Positions 1 through 5,614 of a stretch of 5,614 bases of DNA are shown piece by piece; the first letter of the stretch is position 1; every line of letters begins with the position of its first letter. Both the position numbers and the translations under genes were made by a program. The DNA is from a bacterium (GTDB lineage Bacteria; Krumholzibacteriota; Krumholzibacteria; LZORAL124-64-63), in NCBI GenBank assembly GCA_003646045.1, contig QNDV01000181.1:1-5614 (forward strand), given 5' to 3'. The notes under the pieces were generated by a model. That model was not told where the DNA came from. It saw nothing but the letters and a program-made list of their open reading frames with translations, and made no database searches.

Positions 1-1892
1 AGGAGCCGCGGCAACGGCTGCGGGACATAGGTGAAGCGCGGATCCGGCTGGAGGATCCCGAGGCCGAGTCAGGCATGCTTACCGGGGTGATGCCGGTGAT
101 CACGTCCGGTGGCGGCGGCGGCCGCCTGGGAAACATGATTCCCTGGGGCCTGCTGGCCATCAGCCTGGCGGGGTTTGTCTGGCTGTGGTCAGGGGCAGGT
201 CGCAATTCCGACCCGAGGGTGCTTCAGCTGGCCATACCGGCGCCCCAGGAGGTCGACTTCCACTTCGGTGGTTCGTTTCCCGGTTTGCCGGAGATGTCAC
301 CCGACGGGCGGCGCATCGTCTTCAGCGGCATCGCCCGCGAAGACAAATCGGTCCAGCTCTATGTTCGCGCCCTGGACCAGGCGCAGCCAGTGCCCCTGGG
401 GGATACCAGGGATGCCCAGTACCCGTTCTGGTCGCCGGACGGGAAGTGGGTCGCCTACTACGCGCGGAACGACGGTCTGATGAAGATCATGGTGGACGGC
501 GGTCCTCCCCAATTCGTCTGTGCCGCGACCAACGGCAAGGGAGGCAGTTGGAACCGGGCGGACCAACTCCTTTTCACCACCGACTACAACACATCCATCT
601 TCACCGTATCGGCGTCCGGAGGAGACCCGCGCCCCGTCACCGATCTGGAGAACGACGAGGGTTTCAATACCCACCGACACCCCCAGTTCATGCCAGACGA
701 CCGGCACTTCATCTACTTCGCCCGGGGCGCCGGCAAGAGGGAATCGGAGATCCGTTTCACCAGCCTCGACGGCGATTCGGCCAAGGTTGTCATACGGACC
801 AATAACATGGCGTACTACGCGTCCGGCTTCCTGATGTACGTCAGCCATGGCACCCTGATGGCCCGGCCCTTTGATCCGGCGACCGGAGAGTTGTCGGGAA
901 CCTCGAAGCTCCTGGTGGAGAACGTCATGACGTTGTCGGGTGCGGCCAAGGGAGGGTTCTCGTTGTCGAACGAGGGCTCACTCGCCTATCTGCAGGGCGA
1001 GGCGGTTGAGGATGCCACCCTGACCTGGCGCGATCGCAGTGGATCGGAGGTCGGCATCGTCAGTGACCTGGCGGCCTACGACATGGTGTCCCTGTCACCC
1101 GATGGCCGACTCGCCGTGGTGGGCATTATCGGTGATCAAGCGGGTACCTGGGACCTTTGGATCGTCGACCTGGAGCGCGATTTTCGCACGCGGTTCACCT
1201 TTGACGTGGCCGACGACGCAGATCCGGTGTGGAGGCGTGACAGCCGGGGCCTCTATTTCATGTCCGACCGGGACGGCCAGCCAGCCATCTACTACAAGGA
1301 GATCGGCAGCCCCGGTGGGCCCGAGAAGGTATTCGATATCGACCGCGATATCCGGTTATGGGACTGCAGCGCCGACGGTAGCACTATCATCTACTCGACC
1401 CCGGGCGAAGGGACGGCTTATGACCTGTGGTCCGCCGAATTGTCAGGGGAATCGGAACCGCGGTCTCTCTACACCTCGGCCGAACATGATGTTTTCGGCA
1501 AATTGTCGCCGGACGGCAATTGGCTGACCTTTTCGAGCACGGAATCAGGACGGCCCCAGGTGTACGTGGCGCCCTGGCCCGCCATGGCTCCCGTCACCCA
1601 GGTTTCCACCACTACCGGCACGTGGTCTGCCTGGGTCCACGGCGGTAGTGAACTGGTTTTCCAGGAAATGACCGGCCAGGTCGCGGCGGTTTCCATGATC
1701 CCGCTGGACGGGCGCATGGTGATCGGCGAGCCTGAACCACTGGTGGATCTGCAGCCCCCGGTGCAGGAGTCGGTCTACTGGTCGGTCTCGTCGGACGGCC
1801 AACGTTTCCTGACGGTTGATGCGGACGCAATCCTGGATATCCCCTCCTGTAATATCGTATTGGGATGGCCAGTGATGTTGAAGGAGCGGTAG
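1..1892 (+). CDS. Transmembrane Ser/Thr protein kinase with C-terminal TolB-like (PD40) beta-propeller, 5'-partial
   Basis: The frame is open from base 3 with no stop before the TAG at 1890-1892, so the gene enters from the left; the ATG at 75 is internal. Codons 3-74 read EPRQRLRDIGEARIRLED and on. This matches the C-terminal end of Hanks-type kinase domains (the '(D/E)PxxRLRDIGxAR' signature), so the catalytic core lies outside the window. Counting from the ATG at 75, a Gly-rich linker (11-16) is followed by one membrane helix (about 22-38, IPWGLLAISLAGFVWLW). A periplasmic beta-propeller follows, with about ten PD40/WD40-like strands, e.g. SPDGRRIVFS (75-84), SPDGKWVAYY (120-129), SPDGRLAVV (341-349), SPDGNWLTF (478-486) and SSDGQRFLT (572-580). 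No peptidase domain follows the propeller. In this family a cytoplasmic kinase is coupled to an extracytoplasmic, presumably ligand- or protein-sensing propeller; ligand and targets are unknown. The gene is convergent with the esterase gene. The kinase assignment rests on about 20 residues plus the typical architecture. Confidence 0.85.
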   Translation, partial: EPRQRLRDIGEARIRLEDPEAESGMLTGVMPVITSGGGGGRLGNMIPWGLLAISLAGFVWLWSGAGRNSDPRVLQLAIPAPQEVDFHFGGSFPGLPEMSPDGRRIVFSGIAREDKSVQLYVRALDQAQPVPLGDTRDAQYPFWSPDGKWVAYYARNDGLMKIMVDGGPPQFVCAATNGKGGSWNRADQLLFTTDYNTSIFTVSASGGDPRPVTDLENDEGFNTHRHPQFMPDDRHFIYFARGAGKRESEIRFTSLDGDSAKVVIRTNNMAYYASGFLMYVSHGTLMARPFDPATGELSGTSKLLVENVMTLSGAAKGGFSLSNEGSLAYLQGEAVEDATLTWRDRSGSEVGIVSDLAAYDMVSLSPDGRLAVVGIIGDQAGTWDLWIVDLERDFRTRFTFDVADDADPVWRRDSRGLYFMSDRDGQPAIYYKEIGSPGGPEKVFDIDRDIRLWDCSADGSTIIYSTPGEGTAYDLWSAELSGESEPRSLYTSAEHDVFGKLSPDGNWLTFSSTESGRPQVYVAPWPAMAPVTQVSTTTGTWSAWVHGGSELVFQEMTGQVAAVSMIPLDGRMVIGEPEPLVDLQPPVQESVYWSVSSDGQRFLTVDADAILDIPSCNIVLGWPVMLKER

Positions 1893-1953
1893 TGGGCTTG
1901 CATCACTCCGTGTGTGGTTCCAGACAGTCGCCGGTCAACCTGCGTGGACAGGC
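1893..1953. other. Convergent intergenic gap, no clear terminator
   Basis: This 61-bp gap separates two genes that end towards each other. I looked for a GC-rich hairpin with a T tract on either strand. I found only 4-bp stems, such as CCTG/CAGG around 1939-1952, and no T run. Termination is therefore not explained by an intrinsic terminator visible here; Rho-dependent termination or transcript overlap is possible. Confidence 0.5.
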
Positions 1954-4443
1954 TCACCAGCCGGACGGGAAAGCGGACAGGATCGTCGCCGCATCGTCAC
2001 TGCTCAGCACCGTGCCCCTGCCCTCGGCTGCAGCGCCGCGATAGGCCCGCAGGATCGGCTCTATCTGTTGGTCGATTCGCCGGGCAGCCAGCGGTCGTCC
2101 GCCCACCGTCGGATTGACCATCAACAATGGCCGCGGAGCCACCAGCGCCGCCAGATGGGGCACGTCCGCCACCCGCAGGATGTTCGACGCGTAGGTCCAG
2201 AGCGGTTCAGGCAAGGGGTCGGCCACGGTTCGTCTGAACCCCAGAATCGAACCCCGTGTCGCCACCGCGTCGATTTCCGCGCTCAGGGCGGCCGCGGTCA
2301 GGGCGATCAAACCGACCCGACCGTTGCCGACTACTCCGACCTGTCTGAATCCCAGAGTACGCAGGTATTTTGCCGCGCAGATGATATCCCAGGCCTGCTG
2401 GGCCAGCAGGGGACGGCCCAGCAACACGGCATCGGCGGCGATCTGGTCCGGCATCACGGTGGTTTCGCCGAGGCCCCGCACATCGAGGGCGAACACGGCG
2501 CGGCCCTCGTCGAGCCAGCTCCGGACCAGGGGCGAAAACCGGGCGACCTCCTTGCCCCCATCGTCCAGGTAGATCATCGCGGTACCGGTGGCTTCAACGT
2601 GCCGGGAAGTCATCAGGACGCCGGGGATCTCGAGGGAAGGTTCGGTGTGCAGGGCGATCCTGCCCAGCTCCATGCGGGGCAGTTCGAAGCGTGCTAGTAG
2701 TTGACCGGTAGGCTGGTGCGCGGGCCGTCCGCCGAGGGTTTCCCAGAGGAGCCGGCGGGTCCGCTCCTGCCAGGCCCGCAGTGGTTCGGCTTCCTCGGGC
2801 ACGGCTGGAAGTCTGGCCAGGCACTGCTCGACCCGGGCCGCGACGAGATCCGCGTAGGTCAACGCATCCTCGGGCATGGACCCCGACTTGAAGCTCAACC
2901 ACTCGGGAGCCTGCAGGTCGCCTGCCGGCATCGCCGCTTCCGGTGAGGGTGAGCCGTCACCCTGGCCTTGCAAATGGCGCATCATCCAACCATAACCCGC
3001 TTCGCGCAGCGGTGGCCGCCAACCGTGTTTACCCGGCACTTCTGCCAGACGAATCTGCCCGCCGGCGTGGGACAGGGCGTAGATTCCCCGGGCTCGGGCT
3101 ACGGTCTGGCGCGTTCCGGAGACGGGAAAGATCGCATCCTCCAGACAATGGCCGGCCAGGAAGGGCCGGGGTCGGTTGAGGGCGATCAACTCGAATTCCT
3201 CCATGGCGCTCGCCAGACCGGGCAGGTGGCTGCAGATGCAATGATAGCCGCCGGCGCGGATCCAATCCTCCAGAGAGCAGACGCTGCTGAAGGCCCCGGC
3301 GGCGGCCAGCCGCGGCTCCATCGGCATGGTGTACATGGCGTTAAGCCCACCGCCGGAGTTGCCCGCGATGCCGATGCGTTCCGGGTCGACTTCGGTACGG
3401 CTCACCAGATAGTCCAGCGCCCGGACCGATTCGAGGACCATGTAATGCAGGTTGGAGCGGCCACACAGCAAGGCCGCGTAGCCGAGTTGGTGAGTGTAAC
3501 CCCAGCGATGCCGTTCTCCCTGGCCGATGGGATCGTAGCCCAGCACAACGAATCCGCGGCGGACGAACCCCAATTGCGCCGCCCGATAGGCACCGTAGTT
3601 CTTACCTTCCCGCATGGCGTGACCCATGGTGACGATGACGGCCGGCGCCGGCAGGTCCACGCCGTCGGGGATCCACAGATTGGCCGACACGTAGAATCGC
3701 GGCAGACTCTGGTAGACGATGTTCTCGACCCGATAGCCGTCATGCTGCGTGCGACCGGTGACCACGGCTGCCAACGGTGTCCTGACGGGCGTTGGGGTGA
3801 AGTCCAGGGCCGAGCGCAGTGCGGCTTCGACCTGCCCGCGACGGTTCTGCCAATGTTCCTCGTCCACCGGCGGCAGGAATCGTCGGCTCTGGGCCAGACA
3901 GGCGTCGATGTTGAACCGGAGCGGGTCGGCCCGCGCGGGCAGACTGTCGGGATAGAACGACCAGAGCTTGTCCCCGCGGGAAAGATCGAGCCGGAGGTCG
4001 CCGGTCAGCAGCACGGCGTCGGCGGTTTCGAAACCGTCATCGGCGTCGTGGATGACAAGTTGTACCGCACCAAGCGGCAGCTCGACTTCACCGGCTTTTT
4101 CCCAGGACCAGCGTCGCAGGTTGCCCGCGTGCGTGGGTGGCAACAGCTTGCCATCCACTTCCACCTGCAGCGCCCGCTTGCCGCCGGGCGAGGTGTAGGC
4201 ACGCATCCAGATCGCATAGTCACCCGCCGCCGGTATCTGCACCTCCGCTTGCATCACGGTCGTTGCCGTGTCGGGATTCGCGTTGGAAGTACAGAATCCC
4301 CCGGCCAGATAACCGAAGATGTTTGTCTGGTGTCGCCAGGGACCAGCCAGGTCTTCAACCTGCACCACGATCTGTTCATGCTCGTCCGGTGAACAGGAGA
4401 TCACCGCCGAACAGAGGCAGGCCAGCAGAATCGCGTTTCGCAT
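1954..4443 (-). CDS. Lipoprotein with carbohydrate-binding-like domain and tandem alpha/beta-hydrolase (acetylxylan-esterase-like) domains
   Basis: The protein has 829 residues, starting at ATG 4443-4441 and ending at TGA 1956-1954. The start is supported by an immediate lipoprotein signal peptide: R2, a hydrophobic stretch, then lipobox V14-I15-S16-C17. Ser follows the Cys, compatible with outer-membrane sorting. Residues about 24-148 resemble a CBM6/35-like beta-sandwich (VEDLAGPW start, AGDYAIWMRAY, ending GFETADAVLL). Residues about 205-495 form an alpha/beta-hydrolase of the acetylxylan esterase/dienelactone hydrolase type. It has MGHAMREGK, YDPIGQGER, nucleophile GNSGGG (Ser363), PRPFL...ED (Asp436) and GKHGW (His473). 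Residues about 525-829 repeat the fold (LDVRGLGET, APRPLLMV), but the nucleophile elbow reads GNGRVG (Gly708), Gly781 sits at the acid position, and no His occurs after 763. The likely role is deacylation of a polysaccharide or other ester at the cell surface; the substrate is not deducible. A peptidase (S9-like) reading is less likely because there is no propeller. Confidence is high for the fold and moderate for esterase activity. Confidence 0.85.
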   Translation of the reverse strand: MRNAILLACLCSAVISCSPDEHEQIVVQVEDLAGPWRHQTNIFGYLAGGFCTSNANPDTATTVMQAEVQIPAAGDYAIWMRAYTSPGGKRALQVEVDGKLLPPTHAGNLRRWSWEKAGEVELPLGAVQLVIHDADDGFETADAVLLTGDLRLDLSRGDKLWSFYPDSLPARADPLRFNIDACLAQSRRFLPPVDEEHWQNRRGQVEAALRSALDFTPTPVRTPLAAVVTGRTQHDGYRVENIVYQSLPRFYVSANLWIPDGVDLPAPAVIVTMGHAMREGKNYGAYRAAQLGFVRRGFVVLGYDPIGQGERHRWGYTHQLGYAALLCGRSNLHYMVLESVRALDYLVSRTEVDPERIGIAGNSGGGLNAMYTMPMEPRLAAAGAFSSVCSLEDWIRAGGYHCICSHLPGLASAMEEFELIALNRPRPFLAGHCLEDAIFPVSGTRQTVARARGIYALSHAGGQIRLAEVPGKHGWRPPLREAGYGWMMRHLQGQGDGSPSPEAAMPAGDLQAPEWLSFKSGSMPEDALTYADLVAARVEQCLARLPAVPEEAEPLRAWQERTRRLLWETLGGRPAHQPTGQLLARFELPRMELGRIALHTEPSLEIPGVLMTSRHVEATGTAMIYLDDGGKEVARFSPLVRSWLDEGRAVFALDVRGLGETTVMPDQIAADAVLLGRPLLAQQAWDIICAAKYLRTLGFRQVGVVGNGRVGLIALTAAALSAEIDAVATRGSILGFRRTVADPLPEPLWTYASNILRVADVPHLAALVAPRPLLMVNPTVGGRPLAARRIDQQIEPILRAYRGAAAEGRGTVLSSDDAATILSAFPSGW

Positions 4444-4453
4444 GGATGGACCA

Positions 4454-4458
4454 CTCTT
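4454..4458 (-). promoter_or_regulatory. Weak Shine-Dalgarno candidate for the esterase lipoprotein
   Basis: On the minus strand, AAGAG lies 10 nt upstream of the ATG at 4443-4441. The match is short and the spacing slightly long, so this is a weak site. The start codon is better supported by the signal peptide and lipobox that follow it. Confidence 0.35.
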
Positions 4459-4463
4459 GTGGG

Positions 4464-4494
4464 CAGGGGTTACTTGATTACCCGCGGTACCCTG
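4464..4494 (-). other. Imperfect inverted repeat in the spacer upstream of the esterase gene
   Basis: The arms CAGGGGTTAC (4464-4473) and GTACCCTG (4487-4494) pair over 8 bp with two bulges, around a 13-nt loop. There is no T tract on either strand, so it is not a typical intrinsic terminator. It sits at the expected transcription start of the candidate promoter. It could be an operator, a 5'-leader structure or an mRNA 3'-end structure of the upstream CotH-type gene. It could also be chance in GC-rich DNA. Confidence 0.3.
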
Positions 4495-4495
4495 G

Positions 4496-4525
4496 ATTGT
4501 AGTGCCTTCGTCGCGATGCGATCAA
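4496..4525 (-). promoter_or_regulatory. Sigma70-type promoter candidate driving the esterase lipoprotein gene
   Basis: On the minus strand, a -35-like TTGATC (4525-4520) and a -10-like TACAAT (4501-4496) are separated by 18 bp. The -10 matches TATAAT at 5 of 6 positions and the -35 matches TTGACA at 4 of 6. Transcription would start near 4489, leaving a leader of about 45 nt before the ATG at 4443. The relatively AT-rich -10 stands out in otherwise GC-rich DNA and lies in the only sizeable non-coding gap. It suggests the esterase is not solely dependent on readthrough from the upstream gene. Confidence 0.5.
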
Positions 4526-4554
4526 CCATGGCGGGCGATGAGCAGGTTCACCTG

Positions 4555-5614
4555 TCAGCGCACCAGGGTCATGGTCCGGGTGCGCACGGTGCCGTTAAAC
4601 TCCATCTTCGCGATATAAAGCCCCGAAGGCACCCGGCGCCCATTGCGGTCAATGCCGCGCCATTCGGCGTAATAATCCCCGGCCGGCCGTGTCATATCCA
4701 CCAGGACCCTGACCAGGCGGCCACGCACATCAAAAACACTGATGCGGATCCGACCCTCGGCCGGCAGGCTGTAGTCCAGCCTCGTGCCTGGGTTGAAGGG
4801 GTTGGGATAGTTGTGGCCCAAAGCTGCGACTGCCGGTACGTCGCCGCGAATATGCGAAGTATCGCCGTTGGTACTGTTGAAAGTGGGCGGATTCATGAAC
4901 GTCCAGACCGGATCACCATCACCGGCGCGACCCTCGCTGATATCGGCGGTCTGCTGTCCGAAGACGTAGGTATCAAGGGCGACGTTGCCGAACTCCGTAG
5001 GGGCGAACAAACCGATTTCCTCGCCGCCGGCACTGAGTTTGAAGGAAGCATGCAACGGTCCCTGCCCGGCCTCGTCGTCGCACCAGACGATCAACCGCTC
5101 TCCCGCAGGCAGCAGCACCGCGGGGAATTCCCACTGTCGGGTCCGGGTCAGATCATCGGTCAGATACACGCCGCTCAGATCGATGGTCGCGGTGCCGTTG
5201 TTGTAGAGTTCGATCCAGTCGTCATGGTCGCCGGTCTCATCCTGTCCGTGGGTGTCATTGCTGGCCAGGAACTCGTTGATCACCAGACCGGAGTAGTCGC
5301 CGGACCAGGGCGGTAGGGAGAATTCGCTGTAGAACGAATCGGCCTGGGCCAGGAAAATCGGCCGCCGGTCGACAAGCCACTGCTTGGTGCGCACTACATA
5401 GCTGTCGTACCAGTCGGTGCGGAATCCTTCCCAGCGCGCGGCGTGGGCAGGAATCTCGGGGGTCTGTGCGGCGGCCAGGGCGTCGATGCGCGCGGTCAGG
5501 TTGGCTGTCGACATGGCGTCGCCCAGCAGATGTTCCAGGCGCGAGCGGAACAGGGAGCGGAATTCCCCGTTGCCCAGCAACGTGCGGAACATGGTGAGCC
5601 ACTGCTGGTCAGCC
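4555..5614 (-). CDS. CotH-family protein C-terminus with lamin-tail domain and FlgD-like/T9SS-type sorting domain, 5'-partial
   Basis: The frame is open to the right edge: codons upstream of the ATG at 5592-5590 read ADQQWLT and continue MFRTLLGNGEFRSLF, so that ATG is internal and the gene starts outside the window. It ends at TGA 4557-4555. Counting from 5592, residues 1-75 look like the end of a CotH kinase-like domain (FR.LLGN.EFR..F..RLEHLL, then a helix, then PEIPAHAARW). Residues about 103-240 form a lamin-tail (LTD) domain, with LVINEFLASND, DDWIELYNNG, IDLSGVYLTDD, LLPAGERLIVWCDD and HASFKLSAGGEEIGLF. Residues about 258-345 form a C-terminal FlgD-Ig-like/type IX sorting-type domain, with LGHNYPNPFNPGTRLDYSLP, VFDVRGRLVRVLV, GRRVPSGLYIAKM and final TMTLVR. 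CotH proteins are atypical kinases or structural surface proteins; LTD plus sorting tail implies an exported, possibly surface-attached product. The catalytic region is not visible, so activity cannot be judged. The esterase gene lies 111 bp downstream in the same direction. Confidence 0.85.
   Translation of the reverse strand, partial: ADQQWLTMFRTLLGNGEFRSLFRSRLEHLLGDAMSTANLTARIDALAAAQTPEIPAHAARWEGFRTDWYDSYVVRTKQWLVDRRPIFLAQADSFYSEFSLPPWSGDYSGLVINEFLASNDTHGQDETGDHDDWIELYNNGTATIDLSGVYLTDDLTRTRQWEFPAVLLPAGERLIVWCDDEAGQGPLHASFKLSAGGEEIGLFAPTEFGNVALDTYVFGQQTADISEGRAGDGDPVWTFMNPPTFNSTNGDTSHIRGDVPAVAALGHNYPNPFNPGTRLDYSLPAEGRIRISVFDVRGRLVRVLVDMTRPAGDYYAEWRGIDRNGRRVPSGLYIAKMEFNGTVRTRTMTLVR

Noticed and set aside
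297..848. Open frame of 183 codons on the minus strand
   Set aside because: It is antisense to the propeller-coding region, which has clear SPDG repeats on the plus strand.
1335..1354. Repeated CGATATC heptamers
   Set aside because: Two copies of 7 bp inside a coding region, explained by the Asp-Ile-rich codons there; too short to be a site of its own.
75..1892. Reading the first gene as a TolB of the Tol-Pal system or an S9 peptidase
   Set aside because: TolB is a soluble periplasmic protein with its own N-terminal domain. S9 enzymes have a C-terminal alpha/beta-hydrolase after the propeller. Here a kinase tail and membrane helix precede the propeller and nothing follows it.
1912..2697. 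Open frame of 261 codons on the plus strand
   Set aside because: It is antisense to the C-terminal hydrolase domain, with a low-complexity Gln/Arg/Gly-rich translation and no motifs.
2968..4392. Long open frame of 474 codons on the plus strand
   Set aside because: It is fully antisense to the esterase lipoprotein, whose minus-strand frame has a lipobox, a catalytic triad and recognisable domains. The plus-strand translation shows no family motif and is typical of shadow frames in GC-rich DNA.
4459..5316. Open frame of 285 codons on the plus strand
   Set aside because: It lies opposite the CotH/LTD/sorting-domain gene and has no recognisable domain; the minus strand explains this region.
1..5614. 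A new multi-gene defence, mobile or biosynthetic system
   Set aside because: There are no recombinase, transposase, nuclease, reverse transcriptase, toxin-antitoxin pair, CRISPR-like repeats or biosynthetic cluster genes. The three genes belong to recognisable families and are not tightly coupled.

Overview
The window is GC-rich DNA, almost fully coding, with three protein genes. Two run off the ends of the window. The gene content suggests a Gram-negative, didermic bacterium, perhaps of the FCB/PVC or Acidobacteria-Gemmatimonadota type (for example a Krumholzibacteriota- or Eisenbacteria-like lineage). Three things point that way: a Ser/Thr kinase fused to a TolB-like propeller, a large lipoprotein esterase, and a secreted CotH/lamin-tail protein ending in a 'NYPNPFNP' FlgD-like/type IX-style sorting domain. 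The lineage is an inference; there is no marker gene here.

Layout. (1) Plus strand, window start to 1892: the 3' part of a membrane-spanning Hanks-type Ser/Thr protein kinase. The last residues of the kinase domain are encoded upstream of the first ATG, followed by a glycine-rich linker, one transmembrane helix and a PD40 beta-propeller. (2) A 61-bp convergent gap (1893-1953) with no convincing terminator. (3) Minus strand, 4443 to 1954: an 829-residue lipoprotein with an N-terminal carbohydrate-binding-like beta-sandwich and two tandem alpha/beta-hydrolase domains. The first has an apparently intact Ser-Asp-His triad; the second has lost all three residues. (4) A 111-bp spacer (4444-4554) with a good sigma70-type promoter candidate facing the esterase and an imperfect hairpin. 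(5) Minus strand, window end to 4555: the C-terminal part of a CotH-family protein with a lamin-tail domain and a C-terminal sorting/FlgD-like domain.

How they relate. The two minus-strand genes are co-directional, but the spacer and its own promoter argue that the esterase can be transcribed separately. Both products should be exported, one as a lipoprotein and one as a secreted or surface-attached protein. The kinase gene is convergent and probably an independent unit. I see no mobile element, CRISPR array, RNA gene or clearly new multi-gene system. The most unusual feature is the tandem esterase with a degenerate second domain.
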